DNA of 64,000 bases from Papaver somniferum (Eukaryota > Streptophyta > Magnoliopsida > Ranunculales > Papaveraceae): NCBI RefSeq assembly GCF_003573695.1, contig NC_039358.1, positions 190,316,418 through 190,380,417 on the forward strand, given 5' to 3'. Below, one piece after another: positions 35,547-48,521 of this stretch (within the stretch, counting starts at the first letter, position 1; each line of letters begins with the position of its first letter). The notes beneath the pieces are model-generated. The model searched no databases. It worked only from the letters and a program-made list of their open reading frames with translations, and was not told the origin of the DNA. The position numbers and the translations under genes were made by a program.

Positions 35547-37869
35547 TGATACATATCACCATAGTATTGTTGTCATAGTTGTGATACAATTGAACTTTAA
35601 TGCTGTGTAATGATACTATGACACTGTATAACAATGTTTGAGCCTTAGACTTCACGGCGTTCATCATTTGAAGAGGAAGAACTACTAAGGAGAGTTTGTG
35701 GAACTTCATCAACAAAAGGTATGTGGAGACTGAAACTCATCTATCACTTGAAAGTCTATTTCTACCCTATCTCCTATATTGATACATAAGTCGTATTACG
35801 ATATAGTTTTCTATTATACACATTTGATATTTCGAGCTGAGTTTAACTCGCTTACATATTTCTCGGAATATGTGTTGGCAAGCTTTCGTTTCGACCAAGT
35901 TCATCTTATATTCTTGACGCAAGTCAAAAGATGATCATGTGAAAATTTTCGTGCAACATCTTACATGGTTTGTGTGATACAATCATTTGGTGTAAACTTT
36001 GAATGTTTTGTTATGATTATTTCAATATCTTGAAAATTTCTTTGATGCTAATAGTGTATGAAAACGGCTATTGTCATCCTCTAAGAAAGTTTCAATGATT
36101 GAAATAAGATTTTATAACACTTAACCATTATTGGATATGTCATGTTGTGTACTCTTGCACATATGTAATCCATGTCCGGGAACCATATTATGCGTACCCG
36201 TACGCGCACCTGTTGACTTGAGAAATCCGGGAACCTAAGTATGCGCACCTGTTCGCGTACTGGCGTAAGGTTCATGTCCGAATATTTCTGCTAGAATTGG
36301 AAGTTCGCTTACCCGTTTGCGTACTAGCGAAACCCAATTTTGGTCCGGGTATTTCAAGTATGCGTACCCGTTTGCATACTTGAAGGTTAAAGTTCTAAAA
36401 TCGGTTATGTACATGAACATAAACATTTATATATTAAGGAATGTAATCTTTGCAAACCGTGGATATAATGTTCATGAATTGATTCGAGTGAGTCAAACTG
36501 ATTTTGCTTCAATTGTGTTCTTGTTTACTTCTATGAGAATATAGCAATTGAACAACTCTTTAACTAGTTTCATTTGAGTCATTTGAACTAGTTATGATTA
36601 AGATCAACAAGGTTGATATGAGAGTATTTATATGGCTAACTTCGGTTAACTATTATTGAACCAACATGGTGTACATGTTTAGGTACGGTTACCTAAACCT
36701 AAATGAGGGTACATTTCATTTGTGTGTAACAAGCTAAGTTCGATCTAACGATTGAAAGATATTAGCTTGGTTGAATCAGGTTTTTCATCTAACGGTGAAT
36801 ATTGAATGCTTTGTTACCAAGGTAACTTGGATTACAAACCCTGATTTGAAAACAATATAAAGGAGAACTCTAGAAACTAGGAAACCTAATCCCCACACTT
36901 CTGTGTGTTACTAGTTGCATAACTAGAGTCGATTTTCCTTTAACCTTAGGTTTCTCTCGACATCCTGTAGGTTAACGACTTGAAGACTTCATTGGGATTG
37001 TGAAGCCAGACCCAACTACTTTCTCTGTAGTTGCGTGATCTGATCTTGATGCTTCTATCATGTTGAGTACAATTGAAATAATTGGCTTGAGATTAATATC
37101 TCTGATCGGCAAGATAAAAAGTAATCACAAACACTTTCGTCTCATCCTTTGTGATTCCACAATATCTTGTTTCGCTAGTCGATTAAGATTATTGTGAGGT
37201 GATTGATAATACGTGGTTGTTCTTCGGGAATATAAAACCGGTTTATCAATTGGTTCCTGTTCACTTTGATTTATCAAAAGACATAACAAAAACTCTTGGG
37301 TATTTCTGTGGGAGACAGATTTATTCATTCTATAGACTTTTCTGTGTGAGACAGAATTGTTTATCAAGTCTTCGACTTTAGGTCATAGCAACTCTTGGTT
37401 TTGGGTGAGATCAACAAAGGGAATCAAGTGAGTAGTATCCTGCTGGGATCAGAGATGTAAGGAACGCAACTGTACCTTGAATCAGTGTGAGATTGATTAA
37501 GGTTCAACTACAGTCTGAAGTTCATTGGTAGTAGGCTAGTGTCGGTAGCGGCTTAATACAATGTGGTGTTCAAAGCTGGACTAGGTCCCGGGGTTTTTCT
37601 GCAATTGCGGTTTTCCTCGTTAACAAAATTCTGGTGTCTATGTTATTTCTTTTCCGCATTATATTTTGATATATGATTGAAATATCACAGGTTGTGCGTT
37701 GTATCTATCAATTAGTAAATCCAACCTTTGGTTGTTGATTGAGATTGATTGATCCTTGAACATTGGTCTTTGGTACCCTTCAAGTTTACTCCTCTTATAT
37801 TCAATCGGGCTCGCAAATTTCTATTTGCTGATTGCAGATTGAATTGAAAGTTAGAGATATAAACTCATG
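35547..37869 (+). mobile_element. Element C 3' LTR, interrupted by element D
   Basis: Starts TGATACATATCAC right after the PPT. The first ~90 bp do not match the start of the 5' LTR; homology begins at ttgagccttagacttcac (35638 against about 30012). The copy stops at aaactcatg, where D begins. The 5' LTR continues gaatatacttttctc at this point, so the rest of this LTR should lie beyond D and E. Confidence 0.85.
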
Positions 37870-40707
37870 TGAAAATACGAGGGTACCCAAATATACCTCA
37901 ATCTAAAACTTTTCCACCTATAAGTCCTTTCTCCGAAAGTGATTGTCTATGGACTGAGTCGAGACAATACATCGAACCGGTTCACACTTCGTGTGATCGT
38001 CTATGGATACGAGATCGAGACAATACGACAACAAGATAACTTGCGTGATTGACTATGGATACAAGTTCGAGACAATACAACAACGAAGTATGATTACTTG
38101 ATAATAGGTTCGGACTTAACCAAACACTATAGGATAGCTATCAAGTAAATATAAATTAACGTTTGTGTATTTTACTTCTAATTATAATAAATCAATTATA
38201 ATTTGGGAAATAAAAAGTAAAATACATAGCAAGATTTTGTTAACGAGGAAACCGTAAATGCAGAAAAACCCCGGGACCTTGTCCCGAATTGAATACTCTC
38301 ATAATTAAGCTGCTATACAAAATCTAAACCAACTTCGTATAGTTGAGACCAAGCAACTAAACCTATAGTTCACCTAGTTCCCTTAGTATCCCTGCGCCTC
38401 CAACTTGCAATAAGTCACGCACTTGGAACAATTCCTTTGGTTCGTATTCCAAACAGTAAAGGAACAACAAATCTGTTAGGTAACAACTCTTTTCAAACAA
38501 CGTGATATGGGTTTGACAAAAGGCTCTTCCGTTTAACCAATAAACTCCTTTGTCGGGTTCTTAGATCAATCTATTCAACAACTACCAAAGTAATTGTTTA
38601 GACTATGCAATCAATACTATGAATCACAAAGAAATGTATTGATGCCGATCTATGCAACTAATCAATCAAATCTATCAAAAGATAAACCGATTATAATTGG
38701 ATCCCCAGACGATCAAGTTTTGTGCACACCAAAGATAATGAACTCAAATAAGAAATCTTATTTGTCTTCAAATCTTCTTAGATCCTCAATAAACACCTGC
38801 ACACAAATTGAATCTCTTGTGATCAATCACAAACAGAACGAAGACTGTTAACGATGGATTATCACAAGACGTATTTAGATCTATAAACAGTCTAAAGATC
38901 CACGTCGAAACTTCGATCTAGTTTGAGTGAATCTTATATCAGAAGAGAAGATTCTCAAGCATAAACAAATAAGGTGCAATCAAAGTTCAACAACCGTTAG
39001 TCAATCAAATCAATCGAAAATTAATAATAAACTGCAATTATCTAGTTTCCCACCAATGGTAATTGTAGAGCTTCTCAATCCCAAAGAAGTCTTTAAAACG
39101 AGCGGTCATAAGAGATTTCGCCTAATTAGGATACTTTCCTCTCCGAATAGACTGCTCCACCAGTAACAACACAACTAGGTAGTTTTGCTGGCTCTGAGGA
39201 TTAGTTTGCTCGAAATGCAAACTTCAGTATTTATAGACCAATGAAGTTTGGACACCAAGGAATATCCAAAACCGAATATTCTCAAAGATATGAAATAAAG
39301 CCAAAATTGGTTTTCATAATTCCTGGAAATGCTCTGTCCAAATATTGACCGAAATCTCAGTAGAAAATCTCCAATTAGTAAATGCACATTACCAATTTTT
39401 ATTTTCTAAAGATATGCATTTAATTGCTGGAAATTAAAAGCATATAAAATTAAAAACCTTAATTAAAAGATTCTCAATTTATTTCGATACGGAATACTCC
39501 TTTAGTTATTAAGGAATATCTTTGAACAATAATAGATAAGAATTACTGCACATGTTCAAAGTATGTCGACATCTTTACTTTGTAAATCCTTTTTCATATT
39601 TACAATCTTGGAACCGATTTGCCACACTTCCAAACGAGTGTAGAATTGGTTCATCTGATTTCCAAGAACTATGCGATTGATCAAAAACATTCAATCACCA
39701 TTCATGGGTTTAACGGTTTTACCAAACACAAAGTTCGGTTCTACCTCCAAGTGGCTACTAGGATCGGTCACACTAGTTTCCATAAAATGGCTAACTAAGT
39801 ATCAGGATCGGTTACCACTATTTATGGTACTTACTTGTGATCGGTTACACAAGTTATAGGATCGGTTACACCAATTACTAAAACTTGTTAACCTACTACA
39901 AGGATCGATTACACATCTTGTGATTAGTCCCACCAAGTTCTAGGATCGGTTACCCAATGACTAGGAATGGTCACACCAATTACAAATATCGATCATACCA
40001 TCTCAGGTGATTACTTAAGATTGGTTTCACTAATAAAAGTCATACTGATACATAAGTCAGGCATTGTGAATAGTTTTACCAAGATACATAAACAAGTTAT
40101 GAGCGGTTATAATAAACACACATATTGGTAATCCAAAGATTTTCAATGAATAACAATACCAATAAGCCTAGCGATTTCCCTTTCGATTCATAAAACAAGT
40201 TTATGAATTGTACTTCCTTTAAACAAATGTAAAACATTGTTTCCTATGACGAAATCTTCACCCATGCCCATACATAATCACAATAGCATTCATACGATTA
40301 TGTTGATGTCTTATATACGAAGTTCAAAAGATAGGCGTTATACTTCGTATTATAATTCCTTAATACTACGTCTAACTAGAGTATAATCATTCACAGCTTC
40401 GCAATTATGTTTTCAATATAGCACGACTTGAAAGATACGTTAGGAATGAAATAGTTCAAGTCAAAATATTACTAACCTCAAGAGGAAGGATGATGTCGTC
40501 GATGTAGCTCTTTACTTCTTCGTATTCTTCAAGTCTTCGAGTAATACTTGTAAGTCTCATATCCTAATAACTTTCTAGCTAACCTATACGAAGTTGACTC
40601 TAGTAAATAATCAAGCGACTCTTTAAATGAGTTTTGGTTCACTAAAATATGACAACCAAACTTGACATACCAACGCTTGGTGGGTTAAACTGAGCAATGC
40701 TCTAACA
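37870..40707 (-). mobile_element. Element D 3' LTR, 2,838 bp
   Basis: Ends on the + strand are TGAAAATACG and GCTCTAACA, so TG...CA from either strand. The segment at about 38235-38285 is the conserved Sirevirus-type LTR core shared with element C. A degenerate array of ATCGGTTACAC motifs lies at 39720-40030. Confidence 0.88.
39720..40035. repeat. Degenerate GGATCGGTTACAC repeat cluster in D LTR
   Basis: About ten variants of (a)ggatcggttacacNa recur every 20-40 bases, for example at 39761, 39805, 39838, 39861 and 39942. Spacer bases include short act/agt palindromes. Confidence 0.7.
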
Positions 40708-42100
40708 ATCTCCCCCTTTGTCAATTTTAGTGACAAAACTCTTACATCATATGGATAAACAAATTACAAGAATTCATTATACATACGCTTGATTCCAAGT
40801 TTCAACAACACAATAACCTGCATATATTCAATCCATAAATGAAGCTGTTGACATTATAATAACAAAGATAATACTCCCCCTAAAGGTGAGATAAGTAGAT
40901 TTTCAATCCGCACGTCTTTGTTATTACCTTTGTAGTTAAGATAACCACAAGTATCAATATGATATGTTACTCCCCCTTAGTTTATGCTTTACTCTTTCGT
41001 TAGATATCAACGTTTAAGCACCATTGTCATTTCCTTTGTGATACCAAATCACTTGTTTACTCCATATATTTCTCCCCCTTTTTGTCACAAAATGACAAAG
41101 GTACGAGCAAATAAAGGACAAACCGAAAGGATTTTACAAATCTTAAAATACTTGCAAACTATAAGAGTTAAGCACGAGGGTTCCACACACCATTTTAGAT
41201 AACCAATATCAAAATCGAAACTACAAAGTAATTTTGTTTTGATATATTACCAAGGAAACAATTGCCCGAAGCAATTTTCCCTAATAGTTTAGCAAATTAA
41301 AAATTGACTAAGCACCTTAGTTCTTTTTCTAAACCGATTGTACAAATACAATCGCTTGTTTGATAAGACCAAAATAAAGATCAAAATTAACTATATTTTT
41401 CTCACCAGGTTCTAATTATTCGTACAATAACTTGGACCTTTCACTTTAAAAAAGACAAGTACTAGGTTAGTTAACTAGTATTTCTTATTAAGGCATTCGA
41501 TTGGACTTGAATAACCGAATTCTCCACTTTGATAAGTCTAACTAAGATCATAATTAACTTAGTTTCTCTTATCCAGAATCGAATTGGACTAAACAAATGA
41601 TACCGAAAACTTTTTGTTAAGCAATAAACAATTCATACAAAACAAATAAATCAACTTGCATAATTATTTATCTCAACCGGAAGCAATTGAATCAAACATA
41701 GACATTAAAGCACCGCAATTGCACCAAAATTTCGTTAAGCCTAAACAATTGATACCAAACAATAAAGCAAGATAACAATAGTTTTTCTAAACCGGAAACA
41801 ATTGAATCACACACACTTCCATACACAAATAATGGAATAAACATCAATTGTACCGAAATTTTGTTAAGCAAAAGCAAAATATATGCAATAAAATCATGCT
41901 TTTCTTAAAAAGGAAAACGATTAACTAAAAAATTCGTTACCTCAAGATTCACATCCTCTTCACCCCAGAAAAATATATCATTAAGTGCAAGTTCACATAG
42001 AACTCTCCCCCGTTGTGTTGTCATCCTCTCGCAAGACAAAAGAACAACAACAAAAGGCAACCTTTACCATAGAAAGGTTGAAAAGCGGTTTTAACTAATG
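40708..42100 (-). other. Element D 3' untranslated region with multiple polypurine tracts
   Basis: Read on the minus strand: the PPT caaagggggagatt adjoins the LTR at 40708-40721. Further copies are near 40875, 40971, 41073 and 42007 (each a ctcccccttt-like block on +). No coding region is supported. AT-rich. Confidence 0.7.
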
Positions 42101-42619
42101 CGATGCAAAAGTTGAAAACCCGAAAAACATTTGCTTTTATGCTAAACCAAAAACGATTAAACATATTGTGACTTTTTCACACATGAGTTTCAATCGGAAC
42201 CCTTTGTGATCCTTTGATAAATCTTACCAACATGGGCTAGAACTCAATCCTGCTAAAACAAAAAGTCACCCAAACCATAAGGGTTCACACAATATGAGAT
42301 CGAATATTAAGGTTATGAAAACCGAAATCAAACATTCCATAAACACATAGCAATAAAGTAAAGCATTCAAGCACAGGCTATGTAATCGAAAAACTATCAC
42401 AAGAAAAATTATAACATAATAATTTTATTCATAAATAATAGATAGTTTTATTCAAAATAGACCTTATACAATTAATGAAAGAAATCAAAAACTGATGTCT
42501 ATTTTCTCATTTTGAATCTCTAATTTTATCCTTTTAGAGTTTCCTTCAATGTTGAACCCGGATCAGAAGACTTCACAGGATTCCAATCATCTTCTATGAT
42601 CACTAATCTTGATTCAAGA

Positions 42620-42880
42620 CTAATAAAATTGTTCCTTTACTTCCTTTTGCAAATTCTTTTCCATGTTCCTTACTTCACACAAAATTAGATCTAATTTTAG
42701 TGAAAGGTTCTTGAGAAGATTATCATTGATTGAAGATATTTCTTCATTAGGAACATCTTGCTGAAGTTTTGGAGATGAATCTGAATCACCATCAGAAGAT
42801 TCGAGACGAAGTTTCTTGTTAGGAAACAATATAGTCCATACTTTTTTGGTTTTGCGAGAGTTGCAGCTAGAGGTAGACAT
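42620..42880 (-). CDS. Small ORF downstream of gag in element D
   Basis: 86 residues, MSTSSCNSRKTKK... with a Ser/Asp stretch and a predicted helical end (KNLSLKLDLILCEVRNMEKNLQKEVKEQ). It sits where an autonomous Sirevirus would have the end of pol or an extra ORF. No known domain is recognised and it may not be expressed. Confidence 0.35.
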   Translation of the reverse strand: MSTSSCNSRKTKKVWTILFPNKKLRLESSDGDSDSSPKLQQDVPNEEISSINDNLLKNLSLKLDLILCEVRNMEKNLQKEVKEQFY

Positions 42881-43082
42881 TCTGTCAAATCTCTATAAAA
42901 TGAAGTAAGAGGTCTTTCCTCTTATAAGTTCAAGAAATTTTTCTCAAAATCTTTGAGAATATTATTTCAATTAAATTCTTAACCGAAAAATCATTTTTAG
43001 AAATATTTTTACCCAAATATTTACGTTTATATCCTTAATGTATACTTTTTGAGGGTAGCAAGTAAGGATCCATGATAACCAA

Positions 43083-44807
43083 TTAGGTTATCATTTTTCG
43101 GTTGTTGAATTTTCTTCCCTTTTCAACATTCTTACAGATATGAGGAGACATTATGTTCAAACTGTTTGGTTCATTGCTCAAATTTGATGTAAGATCTTGA
43201 TGTCCAAAAAAAACTTTATTCCAATTTTTTACTTTGATTTTTAGAGGTGTTTTTTGACCTAGTAGATCTTGACCATTTTGATCTCTGAGAAATATTGAGC
43301 ATTGTTTTTGATGATGCCCCCATTGTCTGCATCGGAGGCAAATCCCAGAATTACTTCGATTACAACCCTTAGGTTTTGTAGGTTTATTGAACCATGTCTT
43401 CTTGTTCCTTGATATATTCATATTAAGTGTAGATTTCATTGAGCAGATAAGTTTATCTCACAATTTCAAATTTTCTGCTTTTAACTTTCTGATTTCATCT
43501 TGACAATGATTGATGTCATGAATGAGTATAGATACTAGTTCTTTCTCAGAATGTTGAGAGAGTTCGATTTTCACAAGACACTTGTTCAGTTTTACTTTAT
43601 CATCCAGATAACTTTCTTTGATTTGATCAAGTGATGGTTCTATTTCATTGATTTCCGATTTAAGAAACAAGTTTCTTTTTTCTTCACAAGGAAACTCTTG
43701 TTGAAGAATAGAGGTGAACTCTTCTTGAGTATCCACTATTGAAAGTGTTTCAGAGTCATAGACTTCTGCAATGGTTGCAACATGATCTATCACATCAACT
43801 TGATTATTCTCATTAGGACAATAGTCAAGTGTGGCAGTGTATGCATTTATCTTTCACTGTGTATCCTTAGGCGGACAATCTGGAGAAATATGACCAACCC
43901 CTCTGCACTTGTAGCATTGAGGAATAATATCATCATCATCCAAAGTGTCTTCATGTTTATGTGAAGAAATATGTTTTCCTTTTGACATAGGCGATTCTCT
44001 TTTTCGGTGTCTCAACAGTTTCTTGAATCGTTGAGTAATAAGAGACAAATGATGATTTAGTTCAGCTTCATCTTCAGCATTTGGATCTTGCTGATCTTGG
44101 GAGTTTTCCGAACATTGAATCAGAACCTTTTTTTCATGGCTTTGTAGGCCAGATTGTCTTTTTGTTTAGACATACTCGTGATCAAATATCTTCAGTTTTC
44201 CAACAAGAGAACTTCTTGATAAAGAAGAAAGATCATTAGCTTCACTGATTGCATGTTTCTTAGATTCGTATCTAGATGGCAACGATCTGAGAATTTTGCA
44301 TACTATATCCTTTTAAGAAATAGTCTTTCCAAGTGAGAAAGAAACATTAATTATCTCAAAGAGTTTAATATGAAACTCTTCAAATGTGTCGTTGTCATCC
44401 ATTCGAAGGTTTTCCCAATCGGACGTAAGAGTTTGAAGTCTAGCTTCTTTCTCTGATGTGTTTCCTTCGAATACGATCTGAAGATTATCCCAAGCTTCTT
44501 TCGAAGTTTGACATGTTGATACATGATGTTGTAGATCACGACTTACAGCATGTACAATTGCATTCAAACCATATGTATTCTGCTTAGAAAAAGCCTTTTC
44601 TTTGTTTGAGTAATCCACTAAGCGTTTAAACTCAGTTTCTGAATTTTCTACTTTCGGGCGATTATAACCATCGACGACTAATATCCATGTACTAAAGTCT
44701 CGTGATTGAAGAAAGGATCTCATAGAAGATTTCCACCACAGATAGTTTGTTCCGTCAAATCTTGGCGGTACGTTAACTGAAGCCGATTCATGAGAACTCG
44801 AGTTCAT
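43083..44807 (-). pseudogene. gag: gag of element D (Sirevirus-type, broken)
   Basis: Starts at ATG 44807 (MNSSSHESAS). The first 165 residues are a copia gag core (UBN2-like): PPRFDGTNYLWWKSSMRSFL, then SKEAWDNLQIVFEG. A stop/frameshift follows near 44313. Downstream comes a zinc knuckle CYKCRGVGHISPDC (C-x2-C-x4-H-x4-C, about 43865-43910), then a Glu/Lys coiled-coil segment (43458-43793) and a second zinc knuckle CLRCRQWGHHQKQC (about 43310-43350). A long gag with two CCHC boxes is usual in Sireviruses. The frame is broken at least three times, so this copy is inactive. Confidence 0.85.
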
Positions 44808-44861
44808 TTCTTATAGGATGGATCGCACCAAACACAGATTGTTAGATCTTCACGTGTTTAC

Positions 44862-44876
44862 CTGCTCTGATACCAA
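44862..44876 (-). promoter_or_regulatory. Primer binding site of element D
   Basis: Minus strand TTGGTATCAGAGCAGG, the initiator tRNA-Met type copia primer site, one base from the 5' LTR. Confidence 0.88.
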
Positions 44877-44877
44877 T

Positions 44878-45337
44878 TGAAAAGACGAGGGTACCAAAAT
44901 ATACCTCAATGTAAAACATTTCCACCTATAAGTCCTTTCTCCGAAAATGATTGTCTATGGACTAAGTCGAGACAATACAACGAATCGGTTCACACTCCGT
45001 GTGATCATCTATGGATACGAGATCCAGACAATACGACAACAAGGTAACTTGTGTGATTGACTATGGATACAAGATCGAGACAATATAAAAACAAAGTATG
45101 ATTAATTGATAATAGGTTCAGACTGAACCAAACACTATAGGATTGTTATCAAGTAAATAGGAATTAAGGTTTGTGTATTTTACTTCTAATTATAATAAAT
45201 CAATTATAATTGCGGAAATAGAAAAGTAAAAGGCACAGCAATATTTTGTTAACGAGGAAACCGCAAATGCAGAAAAACCCCGGGACCTTGTACAGAATTG
45301 AATACTCTCAGAAATAAGCCGATATACAAAATCTAAA
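44878..45337 (-). mobile_element. Element D 5' LTR, remnant before element E
   Basis: Matches 37870-38327 of the 3' LTR with scattered differences. Stops at caaaatctaaa, immediately followed by the TG of element E. Confidence 0.88.
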
Positions 45338-47039
45338 TGTAGATGGGGAAAAACGATTTGCTGGTTTTTAAGGAATTGAGGAGACGACCGTACGGAAGAG
45401 ACTCCTCGAACCGAGCGAAATGTTAAACCTCACACAGATGCATCGCTGCAAAGGGGGTGCTTTAGATTCGAGAGATCAATCTGTAGTACTCCAGCCTAAA
45501 TCAAGACAATGACCGTTCCAGAGTAAATTCGGTCACAAGAGAGGATGGGTTGATCTGTAGGAGGGAAGCTGAGAAATGTGTGGAATCAATGGTAATCAAA
45601 GATTGTGGGCGTGTGAATTCTGAATTTGATAAGCTCTGAATGATTGAAATTGCTCAATTGAGAGTAGTTGCTCAATTGATGAGTTGATGATCTCGTGTTG
45701 TCGATGAGACGTGAGATTGATGATACTGTTGATGATTCAATCATGATTCAGAGACTTATTTATATTGCTGGAATTTTAGACACCATGATTCCATGAAGTG
45801 TGACAGTTGATGAAATCAAGGAGTGGGGAAATGGAGATCGTGTTTGAAACCAGTTGCTCAACGTGTGGAGACTTGGTCGATTTTACACCCACTACCTCGT
45901 GAATTCCTTCAACTGACTGCACGACTTGCTCACATTCCATCGTGTGTTTGAACACACGTGTCGTAGACCTCCAGACCAAAACCCTAAGTGATATCCCCCC
46001 AAGTGACACGATTGACGTCTCGTGGTTTGTTGGTCAATTGATGACTTCGTGGTTTGATGGGACGAGGAGTCCATGTAGTTGCTGAATTGAACATGATGTT
46101 CTGAAACTCATGAATTAAACATGTCATGAGACATAGGTATAGTTCTTACGATGAAGTGAGAAAGTATTGCTCATTCGATGGATCGTTGAATATTTATTTT
46201 TGAACCAATATTCCTTGGTTTGAGCAAATATTTATCATCTGAGAAAGTATTGCTCATGTGATGAATTGTTGAATATTTGATCGTCTGAGCATGTGTTGCT
46301 CATTTGATGGGTTATTGGTAGCGTACCAAAAATATTAATTAGAATACTGGTCGTTGAACCGAGCATAATTAATAAAATTAATGACCATGAGGTCGTCGTA
46401 AAGTTATTAAGGTTGGAATCTGGAATGATGATCCTTGGATTCAGAAACCCTAATTTGATCAATTGATGATCAATTCATGGTTCGTCAGAAGTTTAACCAT
46501 GGGACGAAGGAGGGAGCGACTACCTGGGACCGTGGATCAACCATGTAGTGTCCATATGCTCACGTGAGCAAATACATAGAACTCCTGAAGAGTTGACGAT
46601 TTGTTGATAAAAGAATGATTAAATGCTGGTTTAATCATTTATTCGAAAATGCTCGTCTGAGCCTTAGGTGAGAAAACCTAATTAATTATGACGGAGTGAG
46701 GGACCGACCATGGGGTCATGAAACCGGCCCTGGGTTTTCACGTGACCGCCTGACGATCACTTCATGAAAATCCAAAGTGTTTGGAAGAGTTTTGGACCTA
46801 ATACGAGCAATTGTGCAAATTAGGTCAAAACTGTGAAAATTCATGGGACCGGATTCCGTGAGCCAAAGAGCCAATCTTGGTCGGTTAAGATAGCATGCTT
46901 GTGTCCCCAAGGCGTCCGCGTCTCAGTCCTGAGAATTTTGATATTTTCTGGCGTGCAATTGAGCATCCATTCGAGAAAATATGCCAAAATTAGGGTTTCG
47001 ACGAAACTGAGGAAAACACCATGAGATGATAAAAAATAA

Positions 47040-47603
47040 TTATAAAATAAGGAATGAGGAGGCGTGGGACCGCCGTGGTCAAAGCATGGTCGTCCGGTCG
47101 TGACCACGGTCTCGTGGTGCCTTTTCCTTAATTTTATAATATATTGATGATTTTATGAAAAATTCATGAATTTTGAGAAATTTGATGAATTTAGGGAGTT
47201 TCCATGAATTGAAGGAGTTTTCATGAGTTCATGGAATAAAAATATTAAAATAATAAAAACACGGGCGTGTGGGACCATGGAGGCATGGCCGGCCGGCTAT
47301 GGACCGGTCCCACGAGTTTTTGATAATTTTTTAATATTTTTAGGTATTTTTGATGATTTGAGGGAATTTTTCCTAATTTGAAAGAAATACCATAAAATCA
47401 AGGAATTTGATGAATTCAAGGAAAAATAGGATAAATAATAATAAAATAATAAAGCAAAGGGTGTGTGGGACCGGCTAGGGCATGGCCGGCCGGCTAGTGG
47501 CCCGGTCCCATAAGTTTTCATAATTTTATTTTATTTTATTATTATATGATGATTTGTGCAAAAAATACCATGAAATCAAGGAGTTTTTTCATGAAATTAG
47601 AGA

Positions 47604-47637
<34 letters not shown>

Positions 47638-47662
47638 TAATAAGGAACCGTGGGATGTGGGG
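47040..47662. repeat. Diverged ~200-bp tandem units with GGCCGGCC palindromes
   Basis: Units recur near 47050, 47265 and 47460, each with gtgggaccNN...gcatggccggccggc...ggtccca followed by an AT-rich ttttaatatttttaNgatttg part. Two more diverged units lie past element F at 53422-53690. The palindromic core could form strong hairpins. Confidence 0.7.
47605..47645. repeat. (AAT)n microsatellite
   Basis: About twelve aat repeats close to the insertion site of element F. Confidence 0.9.
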
Positions 47663-48521
47663 TTATCGAATTTTGAATAGTGGTAAATAAGGTTGTCGTC
47701 CACTAGGACTTGTTGAAATTGATTCTAGGCTGAAATATAAAAATACTAAAAATAAGAAATTATATACAAAATATGTCACGGGATGAAGAATTCACTGGGA
47801 CTCAGGATTTCACTGCTTTCGTATTCAAGTGGTTCAAAAATTAATCCTAGACATTTATCGCTCAAACAAAAGAAATATCAACTCTAATATTTTGCCAAGG
47901 ATAGATTTTGTAAAACATCAATTGTAAATTACAAGCATAGTGTATCTAAAGCACCTAAGACTAAGCATACACTATCTAACAAGATGACAATTGATTAATA
48001 GAAATCATAAATCATTTAAAATCGGTGCAAAAAGTAAATAAAAGAATTAATCAAATTACCACATTGATGAAATCCAGCTTCCTCCGTCATCCCAATGTTG
48101 GGTTTAGCTCATTAGGTTGGAACGCTCGAAATATAATTCTTCCTGTTTATAAGGCAAGAAGATATTCTCATCTTAAAGATAATAAATCCTTTACCGGTGA
48201 AACCAAATTTCCCGCAAATATTCTTTTTGAATGTTGAAGATGAAGGGTGCCTCTTATCCTTCTGTTGGGGTGCCGATAATAATTTGGGTGCTGAGAACAA
48301 ATTTGGGCTGCACATAACCGCGAGTTCCCCTTAGCCAAATCTGAGGTCCGCTTAGCAAATGTCCTCCGGGGGTGCCTTTAGCAGTTTTTCGAGCCGATTC
48401 TTCCAAAAACGTTTATTTTCCAAAAATACCTACAAACACACAAAACACCAAAATAAGTACAAAATCGAGTACCAACATAGAGAAAATTGAGGACAATTTA
48501 GACACAAAAATGTGTCTATCA
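47663..48521 (-). mobile_element. Element F 3' LTR (with internal deletion)
   Basis: 859 bp. Compared with the 1,183-bp right LTR it lacks about 324 bp after aaatataatt near 48138, the deletion ends sharing aatt. Ends tgtgtctatca. The PPT of the minus strand (gttgggggtattt) follows at 48522-48534. Confidence 0.9.

Larger units (their letters stand above)
37870..45337 (-). mobile_element. Element D: Sirevirus-like copia, gag only, minus strand, 5' LTR split by E
   Basis: 3' LTR at 37870-40707 (reads TGTTAGAGCATTGC... from the minus strand), internal 40708-44877, PBS at about 44862-44876, and the start of the 5' LTR at 44878-45337. No protease, integrase, RT or RNase H region is visible between gag and the 3' LTR. 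It sits inside C's 3' LTR. Its 5' LTR is cut at ...aaaatctaaa by element E. Confidence 0.88.
45338..47662 (-). mobile_element. Element E 3' LTR, part left of element F
   Basis: 45338-46590 aligns with 62761-64000. Beyond that it continues with GC-rich repeat units (see repeat entry) up to F's target duplication. Contains many tgagca / tgctca inverted pairs around 46160-46320. Short frames such as 45776-46009 occur in both LTR copies and look like chance. Confidence 0.8.

Noticed and set aside
41692..41877. Coding ORFs in 40984-42300
   Set aside because: AT-rich short frames in D's 3' untranslated region, with no domain or codon pattern.
45776..46074. Minus-strand frames in E's LTR (also at 63180-63478)
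   Set aside because: They occur in both LTR copies without recognisable domains and lie within LTR repeat sequence.
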